From assembly GCA_910576985.1 (NCBI GenBank), contig CAJTLA010000015.1, forward strand, positions 1 to 29,144: a stretch of 29,144 bases of DNA, written 5' to 3'. Source of the DNA: an uncultured Bacilli bacterium. Lineage in GTDB: Bacteria; Bacillota_I; Bacilli_A; RF39; UBA660. The position numbers and the translations under genes were made by a program. Numbering within the stretch: the stretch's first letter is position 1; each line of letters opens with the position of its first letter. Of the stretch, positions 14,834-22,568 are shown in pieces. The notes under the pieces are model-generated. The model made no database searches, was not told the origin of the DNA, and saw nothing but the letters and a program-made list of their open reading frames with translations.

Positions 14834-15973
14834 TTAATTAAAGTCTAAAATGTCATATCTTTCATCAAAAAATATAATAATTGATTTTATTACTGAGATA
14901 ATTGGTGTGGATATTAACATACCAAATATTCCCCAGAAGTGACCAAATACCAGAAGTCCTAGCATGATGGTTACTGGATGTAGTTTGGTTGTTTTGCTCA
15001 TAATCAGTGGTTGAATGAAGTTTCCTTCTAAAAATTGAATGACTGCGATTACTACCAATACTAAAATCCCAATGGCAGGAGATTGTGAGAATCCAACAAT
15101 TACAGCTGGTGCTCCGCCTATATATGGTCCTGCATATGGAATGACATTGGTAAGTCCACAGAAGAGTCCAAACAAGATTGGGGCTTTTAATCCAACAAGC
15201 CATAATCCTATTGAAGTGATTATAAATACAAATGTAGCGTCTAGTAGGGCTCCTTGTACAAATTTTCTAAGTGAGGTATTAATTGTGGTAATTAATGCTT
15301 GTGCGTTTGTTTGCATTTTTTTCGGAAAAATTGTAATAATTGTATCATTTACATTATCAAATCCCACCAATAAATAAAAGCCAATGATCATTCCCACTAA
15401 GAATACTCCTAATCCTCCAAAGATAGATTTTGCGATACTGACAGTAATTGTTGGTAATGAGGAAGCCAAATTGGTTCCTATTTCTTCTGTCCTTTTAAAT
15501 AAGTCTGATTTAAATGATTCTGCATCAAATCCTTGAATGGAAGATAGTTTATCAAATATGTCATCAATCCAAGATTTCATTGAGTCAAAAACACTTGGTA
15601 ATGTTTGTACGAAATCGTTAATTTGATCTGACAATAGCGGAATAATAGAACTAATGACAATCAATAAGCAGCCTAAGAATAATACATACATAATGACTGA
15701 TCCAATTGTTCGTTTCACTCCTCTTTTTTGGAGCCACTTTACAGCTGGATCGAATAGCCAAGCAATAAATATTCCAACAAAAAGTGGTGCGACAATTGCA
15801 AGTACTTCTAAAATAAAATCGAATATTTTCAATTCTTTTACGAGCATTGTAATACCCCAGATACCTGCTATAATAATCAAAAAATACAAAATGTGTAAAA
15901 TCTTTTTGGAAAGTAAAATGGTTTCATTCACATTTTTCATATTTAGTTCTTTATCATTGCCTTTTCGAAACAT
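14834..15973 (-). CDS. AI-2E family transporter
   Basis: A 379-residue polytopic membrane protein of the AI-2E transporter (PerM/TqsA-like) family. It has an N-terminal pair of helices around ILYFLIIIAGIWGITMLV, then AIVAPLFVGIFIAWLFDPAVKWLQKRG. Further on are LFGLFCGLTNVIPYAGPYIGGAPAVIVGF and the terminal HPVTIMLGLLVFGHFWGIFGMLISTPIISVIK, both diagnostic segments. Substrates vary in the family (autoinducer-2 export, Na+/H+ exchange) and cannot be deduced here. GAGGTGAAACC precedes the ATG, and a clear promoter lies at 15993-16020. Confidence 0.92.
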   Translation of the reverse strand: MFRKGNDKELNMKNVNETILLSKKILHILYFLIIIAGIWGITMLVKELKIFDFILEVLAIVAPLFVGIFIAWLFDPAVKWLQKRGVKRTIGSVIMYVLFLGCLLIVISSIIPLLSDQINDFVQTLPSVFDSMKSWIDDIFDKLSSIQGFDAESFKSDLFKRTEEIGTNLASSLPTITVSIAKSIFGGLGVFLVGMIIGFYLLVGFDNVNDTIITIFPKKMQTNAQALITTINTSLRKFVQGALLDATFVFIITSIGLWLVGLKAPILFGLFCGLTNVIPYAGPYIGGAPAVIVGFSQSPAIGILVLVVIAVIQFLEGNFIQPLIMSKTTKLHPVTIMLGLLVFGHFWGIFGMLISTPIISVIKSIIIFFDERYDILDFN

Positions 15974-15992
15974 GGTTTCACCTCATAGTTCT

Positions 15993-16020
15993 ATTATAGC
16001 ATATTATTATTGAATGTAAA
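15993..16020 (-). promoter_or_regulatory. Sigma-A promoter for the AI-2E transporter gene
   Basis: Minus-strand TTTACA (16020-16015), 16-base spacer, TATAAT (15998-15993) with an extended TGC before the -10, about 20 bases before the start codon. Confidence 0.82.
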
Positions 16021-16046
16021 TCATTAAACAATAATTTGACATTTTT

Positions 16047-18668
16047 CTAGAATGATAGGAATTTTATTTTTGCAAATCCATGGTCTATATTTCCAATGAT
16101 GTTTTCTGTTCCTCTTGGATTTGGCATTTCTTCATTTCCGCTTTTCATAGAGGAATTTTTAAATATAAGACCTGAATAATGGTTTGGTTGATTCAAATGA
16201 GTTCCGTCTTCATTGATCGCATTGCAGCCTGGATATCCAGATATAAATGAGGACCCTCCGCCTCCTCCTTGACCTGAACCTCCTGATTGAGTGGCACCTC
16301 CTGCACCTCCTCCATAGTAGCCTCCGCCACCACCACCTGCTCCTATTCCAGCTGAAATAGAATCATTATTTCCCCCTTTTCCAAAACTTCCTGCATAGGT
16401 GGTTCCTGTTCCTCCAAAAATATTGTTTCCTTTTTCGCCTCCTGAATTCTGCGTTCCACCTTTTCCGTCTTGATTGTTATAGGAGTGTCCACTATAATAT
16501 CCACCACTATATCCTAATAATGCTCCTGCATAACTTTTTCCTCCTGCTGTATTATAGGTAGCATGTGCTACACCTCCTCCGCCTCCTGCAACCATAATTC
16601 TAGATTTTAAACTTTCTAAATTATCCCAATTGCCTTTTATCAGACGTATATCAGTAGCTCCTCCACCTGAATAGCCAAATATAGAACCATTCCCTCCATA
16701 TCCGCCTCCATTAAAGGAGTTTTCACGATTATTGCTTCCTTTTTCTCCAACATAGACATAAAATGTGTCTCCTTTTTTCAAATGTATTGTACCTTTCGTA
16801 TAAGCTCCATAACCATAAGGGGTATTGTCTGATCTTCCTCCTGCTGCTCCCCATAATTCTATTTGATAAATTCCTTCATATGGAACTATAAAGGTTTGAT
16901 CGTTACCTGTGTAATTATATGTGATATCTGAAATATGTAATACGTTTCTGGTTTTTGTTTCTATTAATTGATTTTGATTGTTATAAAGTTGATATGTTAT
17001 GGTGCGCATATTCCAAAGTGTGTTTTGGGTCTCATCTTTCACTTCAACATGATACGTTATCCCAACTGGCGAGTTGCCTAGTACAATTTCATATCCAGGA
17101 TCTTCAAATGTATCATTGTTTTGAATGATTTGTTTATCTCCTAATAGATAAATCATGGCTTGGTCTTCAATATCATGTAATAATGTAATTCTGGCATATC
17201 CATGTTCAGAATTTCCCTCCATAGTGCCTTCTCCTCTTGGATTTGGCATTTCTTCATTTCCACTTTTCATAGATGCGTTTTTAAATATAAGACCTGAATA
17301 ATGGTTTGGTTGATTTGAATGGGTTCCATCTTCATAAATGGCATTACAGCCTGGATATCCAGATATAAATGAGGAACCTCCCCCGCCTCCTTGACCAGAG
17401 CCTCCATTTTGGGTTGCGCCTCCTGCGCCTCCTCCATAGTAGCCTCCGCCACCTCCGCCTGCTCCGATGCCATAAGATTGAGAATCATTATTTCCACCTT
17501 TTCCAAAGCTCCCATCATAGGTGGTTCCTGTTCCATTGTGAATATTATTTCCTTTGTTCCCTCCTGAATTTTGTGTTCCACCTTTTCCATCTTGGTTGTT
17601 ATAAGGATGACCATAATAGTAACCACCACTATATCCTGATAGTGTTCCCGCATAGCTTTTTCCACCTGCGGTATTATACTCCATATGAGCAACTCCTCCT
17701 CCAGCTCCTGCAACCATCACTCTTGATTTTAAGCTTTCTAGATTATCCCAATCGCCATTTACAAGCCGAATATCTGTCGCTCCTCCTCCTGAATATCCTA
17801 GTGTAGATCCTTTTCCTCCATAGCCACCTCCATTAAAGGAGTTTTTACGATTGTTGCTTCCTTTTTCTCCAATGTAGACATAAAATGTGTCTCCCTTTTT
17901 TAGATGGATTGTACCTTTGGTGTAAGCTCCATATCCATAAGGAGTATTGTCTAGTCTTCCTCCTGCTGCTCCCCACAGTTCTATTTCATAAAGTCCATCA
18001 TAAAGGGCTTCAAATTTTTGAACTTTTCCTGTATAGTCGAAATCGGCATGATATCGTTCATCTAAAATATGAAATGTTTTTTCTACTTTGACATTTTTGT
18101 CATTTTTTAGGTAGTAAGTGATGTGGTAATCTCCTGGTGTTTTTCGGTCTACAGTTCCTTCATAACCAATATTATTTTCTACAATATGATCTTCGTTGTC
18201 ATAAGCGGTTACTCCTTTTAAAATGTCGATCATTTCTCCTTTAAAGTAAGTCGATTCTTCCTCATCAACCGTGATACTTCCTTTAAAGTCTTTACAAATG
18301 CCCTCTTCTAAGTGAATTCTATTGGCATAATAACTTTTATAGGCACACCATTTTCCGTTATATAGTTGTAATTCGATTCTTCCTTCTTCATTTATTTCTA
18401 CATATCCACTTTTTGGTTTTTCGCCATTAAAAATTAGTGTTTTATCATTTGGAAATGTAAAAAGTTGTTTGGGCTCTTTTTCTGAGATTAGTGAAGATGC
18501 ATAGTAATTTTCGGCTGTTTTCATGATTCCATATGCACTATTTAAAAAAGCGTTTTTCTTTGTTTTTTCAATTGTATTTAATAGGATGGGGATTGTGATT
18601 ATTGCAATCAAACTCACCACTATTATGACTGCTAATAATTCTATTAATGTAAACCCTTTTTTCTTCAT
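16047..18668 (-). CDS. Large prepilin-like protein with two glycine-rich domains
   Basis: 873 residues from the ATG at 18668. GAGAGG upstream supports this start; an in-frame TTG at 18719 abuts the intron end. Residues 1-30 are a class III prepilin signal (MKKKG, then FTLIELLAVIIVV and a hydrophobic helix). A pilin-like stalk of about 130 residues includes WCAYKSYY. A DUF5011/Ig-like domain follows (about 145-220, GVTAYDNEDHIVENN...GDYHITYYLKN). Next comes a glycine-rich domain of about 265 residues, a second Ig-like domain (IYLLGDKQIIQNNDTFEDPGYEI), and a second, nearly identical glycine-rich domain. The latter carry GGGYGG, GGGATDIRL, GGGGGGYYGGGAGG and GGGGSSFISGYPGC, like the glycine-rich modules of ALK receptors and phage adhesins. 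A surface adhesin on a pilus or pseudopilus is inferred. Confidence 0.82.
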   Translation of the reverse strand: MKKKGFTLIELLAVIIVVSLIAIITIPILLNTIEKTKKNAFLNSAYGIMKTAENYYASSLISEKEPKQLFTFPNDKTLIFNGEKPKSGYVEINEEGRIELQLYNGKWCAYKSYYANRIHLEEGICKDFKGSITVDEEESTYFKGEMIDILKGVTAYDNEDHIVENNIGYEGTVDRKTPGDYHITYYLKNDKNVKVEKTFHILDERYHADFDYTGKVQKFEALYDGLYEIELWGAAGGRLDNTPYGYGAYTKGTIHLKKGDTFYVYIGEKGSNNRKNSFNGGGYGGKGSTLGYSGGGATDIRLVNGDWDNLESLKSRVMVAGAGGGVAHMEYNTAGGKSYAGTLSGYSGGYYYGHPYNNQDGKGGTQNSGGNKGNNIHNGTGTTYDGSFGKGGNNDSQSYGIGAGGGGGGYYGGGAGGATQNGGSGQGGGGGSSFISGYPGCNAIYEDGTHSNQPNHYSGLIFKNASMKSGNEEMPNPRGEGTMEGNSEHGYARITLLHDIEDQAMIYLLGDKQIIQNNDTFEDPGYEIVLGNSPVGITYHVEVKDETQNTLWNMRTITYQLYNNQNQLIETKTRNVLHISDITYNYTGNDQTFIVPYEGIYQIELWGAAGGRSDNTPYGYGAYTKGTIHLKKGDTFYVYVGEKGSNNRENSFNGGGYGGNGSIFGYSGGGATDIRLIKGNWDNLESLKSRIMVAGGGGGVAHATYNTAGGKSYAGALLGYSGGYYSGHSYNNQDGKGGTQNSGGEKGNNIFGGTGTTYAGSFGKGGNNDSISAGIGAGGGGGGYYGGGAGGATQSGGSGQGGGGGSSFISGYPGCNAINEDGTHLNQPNHYSGLIFKNSSMKSGNEEMPNPRGTENIIGNIDHGFAKIKFLSF
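16063..16868 (-). repeat. Glycine-rich repeat, copy 2 (C-terminal)
   Basis: This is the C-terminal copy of a direct repeat of about 800 bases with the segment 17186-17993. It runs from YQIELWGAAGGRSDN to HGFAKI. At protein level the two copies differ at only a modest number of positions. Both keep TKGTIHLKKGDTFYVY, GSGQGGGGGSSFISGYPGC and NPRG. Recombination between them would delete or add one glycine-rich plus one Ig-like module. Confidence 0.88.
17186..17993 (-). repeat. Glycine-rich repeat, copy 1
   Basis: First copy of the direct repeat in the large prepilin-like gene, from YEIELWGAAGGRLDN to HGYARI. It matches copy 2 at 16063-16868 nearly residue for residue with no obvious length difference until the final PRG segment. 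Confidence 0.88.
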
Positions 18669-18718
18669 GAGCAACGACCTCTCTAGTGTTATTTTACAGC
18701 AAAATATTTTTTTTCGCA

Positions 18719-20593
18719 ATCGAGTAGAGAAAACTTTTCAATAATTATTGAATGCTTTTCCCTCTCACACCACCGTACGTACCGTTCGGTATACGGCGGT
18801 TTAATTTGTAATAACATGTACTTTTAGATAATGGTCTAGTGAGTTAACTAGACCTCTTTTATTTAAACTTTCTTTAGTAATTGCAGTTTCAAGTACTCTT
18901 GTGTGTGCTATATGATAGTAACCTCTTCTTGAGTTTGCTGTAACATAAGCATCTCTATGAGTTATTCCTAACTTCCTAAGACAGGTGTACCTTTTTCTTA
19001 TCTTTTTCCATTGTTTCCATATAATTACACGCAGTTTTCTACGAATATTTGGGTCAATTTCTTTTGCTAATAAATTTTTCATATCTGCAATTCTAAAGTA
19101 GTTTACCCAACCATATATTAATTGTTTTAGTTTAAGAAGTCTCTCATCTAAACTAATACTTCTACTTCTTACAAGTATATCGCGTAGTTTAGTCTTGAAC
19201 TTTTGTACTGATTTAATGTGTGGTTTTGGTCTCCATATATTTTGATTAATTTTCTTATAAAATCCAAATCCCAAATATTTAATTTGATTTGGTCTTGCTA
19301 TTTTACTCTTTTCTAGATTTACTTTTAATCCCAATTTCTTTGTTATAAAAGTTGTGATACTTTCCATTATTCTATTTGCCGCTTTTTCTGACTTTACCAT
19401 AATTAAACAATCATCGGCATATCTAACGAAGTTAAGCCCTCTATTTTCTAGTTCTTTGTCTAATTCATTTAACATAATGTTAGATAATAAAGGAGATAAA
19501 TTGCCTCCTTGAGGTGTTCCTTTCTTTGTTTCTTGAATTATACCTTTTTCCATTACTCCACTTTGTAAGAATTTTCTTATTAGTGAAATAACATCATTAT
19601 CTTTTATGGTTCTTTGAATAATAGCCATTAATTTGTCCTGATTGACTTCATCAAAGAATGATTGTAAATCAATATCTACTATCCAGTCATATCCATCATT
19701 AAAACACTCTAATGCTTTAATAACTGCCTGTTCACCACACCTATTAGGTCTAAAACCAAATGAACTATCAGAAAATTGTTCTTCATAGATTGGAGCTAAT
19801 ACTTGCACTATTGCTTGTTGTAATACTCTATCTATCACACTAGGTATTCCTAATTTTCTTAGTTTCCCATTTTCCTTTGGTATATAAACTCTTCTTACAG
19901 GAAGTGGTTTATATTTCCTATTTCTTATTTTCCATATAATTTCTTCTTTATGCTCTTTTATATAAGAAAATAGTTCATCAACAGTTACACCGTCAACTCC
20001 ACTTGCTCCTTTATTTTTATAGACTTGTTTGTAAGCTATGTTCAAATTTTGCTTAGAAAGTATCTTTTCTAAAAGTTCCATACTTGTTCCTCTCTTTCTA
20101 TTATCGTGCATAGATTATCATCTTTTATAGGATTTATTATTTGAATACGTCAATTTATTACCTATTTATTTATTCTGATTTAATCTATTCCAGTATTAGC
20201 AGTTAGAACTACAAATTATTCAGTCCTTCCTAATTTCTTAGTACTACGACCTCTGCTGACTTCTTGCAATAAACCTTTTTCGACCGATTTTCTTAATAGG
20301 GTTCTCCTTAATCGTTTGCAAGACCTCCCGCGGTAAGACATATATCTTTCCTCGATTAGCTACTTACTTTACTACATAAAGTTACGAGTATCTTTTGGAC
20401 TTTAGTTTGTTATGCAACCTTATCCGTTTATGCAGCCTTGTAATAAGTTTCTGTTCGTTAGCCCTCGATTTTGTTCCACACTTCCTTTAGCCCCAAGCCT
20501 CACGACTGATGCTTTGTGCTTCCCTAACACTTCGTCGATACCTACGCGTGTATTGGACTTTCACCAACTAGATATATGCCATGCACGGCACAC
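18719..20593 (-). mobile_element. Group II intron with encoded reverse transcriptase
   Basis: Read leftward the element begins GTGTGCC at 20593 and shortly afterwards has GGTGAAAGTCC, the usual 5' end of bacterial group II introns. Domain I-IV segments such as CGGGAGGTCTTGC and GTCAGCAGAGGTCGTAGTA follow in 20200-20350. The reverse-transcriptase gene comes next, then domain V (CCGCCGTATACCG...GTACGGTGGT, 18756-18801). A domain VI hairpin ends CTACTCGAT at 18719. Total about 1,875 bases. The 5' junction lies directly after the T-run of the frr terminator. Such a site is typical of class C introns, though the RNA class was not established. Both ends and the ORF look intact, so it may be active. 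Confidence 0.88.
18801..20081 (-). CDS. ltrA: Group II intron reverse transcriptase/maturase
   Basis: About 426 residues from the ATG at 20081, which has AGAGAGGAACAAGT upstream; an in-frame start at 20111 is less likely. RT motifs appear in order: NKGASGVDGVTVDEL (RT0/1), VYIPKENGKLRKLGIPSVIDRVLQQA, SFGFRPNRCGEQAV, DIDLQSFFDEV, GTPQGGNLSPLLSNI, and the catalytic FVRYADD with YADD at 221-224. KLGLKVNLEKSK and IKYLGFGF follow, then the maturase (X) region with a GIIM-like LRVIIWKQWKKIRKR. No HNH endonuclease domain is present. It splices and retrotransposes the host intron. The TPQGG motif is of the group II type, not the DGR type. Confidence 0.95.
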   Translation of the reverse strand: MELLEKILSKQNLNIAYKQVYKNKGASGVDGVTVDELFSYIKEHKEEIIWKIRNRKYKPLPVRRVYIPKENGKLRKLGIPSVIDRVLQQAIVQVLAPIYEEQFSDSSFGFRPNRCGEQAVIKALECFNDGYDWIVDIDLQSFFDEVNQDKLMAIIQRTIKDNDVISLIRKFLQSGVMEKGIIQETKKGTPQGGNLSPLLSNIMLNELDKELENRGLNFVRYADDCLIMVKSEKAANRIMESITTFITKKLGLKVNLEKSKIARPNQIKYLGFGFYKKINQNIWRPKPHIKSVQKFKTKLRDILVRSRSISLDERLLKLKQLIYGWVNYFRIADMKNLLAKEIDPNIRRKLRVIIWKQWKKIRKRYTCLRKLGITHRDAYVTANSRRGYYHIAHTRVLETAITKESLNKRGLVNSLDHYLKVHVITN

Positions 20594-20596
20594 ATG

Positions 20597-20620
20597 AAAA
20601 AACAATCTTTTGGATTGTTT
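20597..20620 (-). terminator. Terminator after frr (intron insertion site)
   Basis: Minus-strand AAACAATC / GATTGTTT hairpin followed by T, directly after the frr stop codon. The group II intron starts four bases beyond its T-run. Confidence 0.85.
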
Positions 20621-21162
20621 TATACGCTCATGAGTTCTGTTTCTTTTTCTTTTAATTTTTCATCTACGATTTGGTTATACTTTTGAATTAATTTTTGTAT
20701 GTCTTCTCCATAAGCTTTTTTATCATCTTCTGGAATCTCTAATTTTTTTAATTCGTTATTGGCGTCTTGGCGAATATTTCGGAGTGCGATTTTTGCTTCT
20801 TCTGCGATTCCTTTTACTTGTTTTACATAATCTCTTCTGGTTTCTTCTGTTAGTGCTGGAATGTTTAAAATGATTACTTCTCCATTATTGTTTGGTGTTA
20901 ATCCAAGATCTGCTTCATAAATGCCTTTTTCAATTGCGCCTAGGCAAGAACGGTCAAATGGTTTAATCATTAGTTGTCTTGCTTCTGGAATTGAAATTGT
21001 TGCTAATTGTTTTAATGGTGTTTCACTACCATAATAAGAAACTATTACATTGTCTAGAATCGCAGGATTGGCTCTTCCTGCACGAACATTTGTAAATCTT
21101 TTTTCCATATTCTCAATTGTTAGGTTCATTTTCATTTCTGATCCTACTAATATGTCATCCAT
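20620..21162 (-). CDS. frr: Ribosome recycling factor
   Basis: A 180-residue RRF, slightly shorter than the common 185. It has the conserved N-terminal helix NMEKRFTNVRAGRANPAILDNVIVSYYG, then TPLKQLATISIPEARQLMIKPFD and the C-terminal RRDYVKQVKGIAEEAKIALRNIRQDAN...KKLEIPEDD. With EF-G it splits post-termination ribosomes. The usual partner pyrH is not adjacent; dnaJ lies upstream instead. The gene has its own promoter (21186-21214) and terminator, so it is a single transcription unit. Ribosome site GAGGGTTAATT. Confidence 0.97.
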   Translation of the reverse strand: MDDILVGSEMKMNLTIENMEKRFTNVRAGRANPAILDNVIVSYYGSETPLKQLATISIPEARQLMIKPFDRSCLGAIEKGIYEADLGLTPNNNGEVIILNIPALTEETRRDYVKQVKGIAEEAKIALRNIRQDANNELKKLEIPEDDKKAYGEDIQKLIQKYNQIVDEKLKEKETELMSV

Positions 21163-21185
21163 AATTAACCCTCATTTCTATTATC

Positions 21186-21214
21186 ATTATATAGAAAAAA
21201 AAAGAAAAAATCAA
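21186..21214 (-). promoter_or_regulatory. Sigma-A promoter for frr
   Basis: Minus-strand TTGATT (21214-21209), 17-base pyrimidine-rich spacer, perfect TATAAT (21191-21186), 24 bases before the frr ATG. Confidence 0.8.
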
Positions 21215-21263
21215 TAAAGTTTTATTTTTTCTTCCACCATGTTTTTATTTTTTTGAGTACTCT

Positions 21264-22352
21264 TCAAATGTATTCACTGATCTTTTTGAATTCATTTCCT
21301 TCTTCTAGGTTTGTTTTTTGTAATTGTTCAAATAATTTCTTTTGTTCTTTGGTAAGTTTTTTTGGTGTGATTACTTTTATGATGACATACATATCGCCTT
21401 TTCTACTACTATGGATGTGTTCTACACCTTTTCCTTTGAGTCTATATTTGTCCCCTGTCATGCAACCTGAAGATATTGTTAATTTTACAGTTCCATAAAG
21501 GGTTGGTACATCTTTTTTACAGCCCAATACAGCATCTGCAATCGTTATTGGAAGTTCTAAATAAATGTTATCATCATCTCGTTCAAATATTGGATGCGAT
21601 TTTACATTAAATTCGATGTAAACGTCTCCATTTGGTCCTCCATTTACTCCTGCATTTCCTTTTCCTGCTAGTCTTAATTGATTTCCGTTATCTACACCTG
21701 CTGGTATTGTAACTTCTAAATCAGTATTCTTTTTTTGTTTTCCTGTTCCACGACAAGTACTACAAGTAGTTTCATAGCTTCGTCCTTGTCCTTTACATGT
21801 TGGACAAGTTGATTTTGTCATAAATGCTCCAAATATGGTTCTTTGTTCTGAAGTGACTTCTCCATTTCCATGACAAGTTGGACAAGTTTTTTCACCATGT
21901 CCTCCTTTTCCACTACATTCTTTACAATCTTCTACAACATCTAAATTGATTGTTTTTTTTGTTCCAAAGACAGCTTCTTCAAAGGTTAAATTCATTCTAA
22001 TTAAAGAGTCAGATCCTTTTCTAGCTCTAGAAGTGTTTCTTCCTCCAAATCCAAATCCACCTCCAAATAAATCACTGAAAATATCTGAAAAATCAAATCC
22101 AGAAAAATCGAATCCACCTGCTCCTGCTCCTTCAAAGGCAGCGTGACCATATTGGTCGTATTGTTGTCTTTTTGAAGAATCACTTAACACTGCATAGGCT
22201 TCTTGTGCTTCTTTGAATTTTGCTTCTGCATCTGGTTCTTTTGAAACATCTGGATGATATTTTTTAGCAAGTTTTCTAAATGCACTTTTAATTTCAGCAT
22301 CTGTTGCTGTTTTGCTGACACCTAGTACTTCGTAGTAATCTCTTTTATTCAT
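21264..22352 (-). CDS. dnaJ: Molecular chaperone DnaJ
   Basis: A 362-residue class A J-protein. The J domain has the HPD motif (KKYHPDVSKEP) at about residues 32-34. A Gly/Phe-rich linker follows (GAGAGGFDFSGFDFSDIFSDLFGGGFGFGG). The zinc region has four CxxCxGxG-type repeats (CKECSGKG, CPTCHGNG, CPTCKGQG, CSTCRGTG), then the substrate-binding C-terminal domains. It stimulates DnaK ATPase and delivers substrates. It is separated from dnaK by pepF and a 217-base spacer, so it may have partly independent expression; no CIRCE was seen in front of it. RBS AAGGAAGTGAAGTA. Confidence 0.96.
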   Translation of the reverse strand: MNKRDYYEVLGVSKTATDAEIKSAFRKLAKKYHPDVSKEPDAEAKFKEAQEAYAVLSDSSKRQQYDQYGHAAFEGAGAGGFDFSGFDFSDIFSDLFGGGFGFGGRNTSRARKGSDSLIRMNLTFEEAVFGTKKTINLDVVEDCKECSGKGGHGEKTCPTCHGNGEVTSEQRTIFGAFMTKSTCPTCKGQGRSYETTCSTCRGTGKQKKNTDLEVTIPAGVDNGNQLRLAGKGNAGVNGGPNGDVYIEFNVKSHPIFERDDDNIYLELPITIADAVLGCKKDVPTLYGTVKLTISSGCMTGDKYRLKGKGVEHIHSSRKGDMYVIIKVITPKKLTKEQKKLFEQLQKTNLEEGNEFKKISEYI

Positions 22353-22370
22353 ATTACTTCACTTCCTTTT

Positions 22371-22493
22371 TTATATTTCTTTTAATCGTTTTTCATCTAT
22401 ATATCCATAGTTTAAAGCATTTTGATTGCTTATTTTGGTAAATATTCCATATTCTAATCTGTGATTCCTTCTTCTTTTCATACCTCTATTCAT
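22371..22493 (-). CDS. Possible 40-residue basic small protein
   Basis: An open frame of 40 codons (MNRGMKRRRNHRLEYGIF..., ending KRLKEI, stop TAA at 22373-22371) fills most of the gap between pepF and dnaJ. It is strongly basic at the N-terminus, with codon choice similar to its neighbours. No good ribosome site precedes the ATG at 22493, and an internal Met5 has AGAGG too close. It may be a real small gene or chance; otherwise the 217-base spacer shows no terminator or CIRCE. Confidence 0.3.
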   Translation of the reverse strand: MNRGMKRRRNHRLEYGIFTKISNQNALNYGYIDEKRLKEI

Positions 22494-22568
22494 TGGTTTC
22501 TATTTAATCTTTTACCTTTTGTATCTAAGGTATTTGATTCATTGAATTTCCCCTGATATTGTTATGAT

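Noticed and set aside
17267..17713. A 148-codon minus-strand frame (and a plus-strand one at 17369-17806) inside the glycine-rich gene
   Set aside because: They are shifted readings of the repetitive glycine-codon region, with low-complexity peptides and no ribosome sites.
18801..20081. Reverse transcriptase as the DGR enzyme for the lectin-like gene
   Set aside because: Its TPQGG motif, maturase region and flanking domain V/VI RNA identify it as a group II intron protein. No template repeat matching the 28.5-kb region lies near it.
20412..20597. Plus-strand 61-codon frame upstream of the RT
   Set aside because: It lies antisense to the structured 5' domain of the group II intron and has no coding character.
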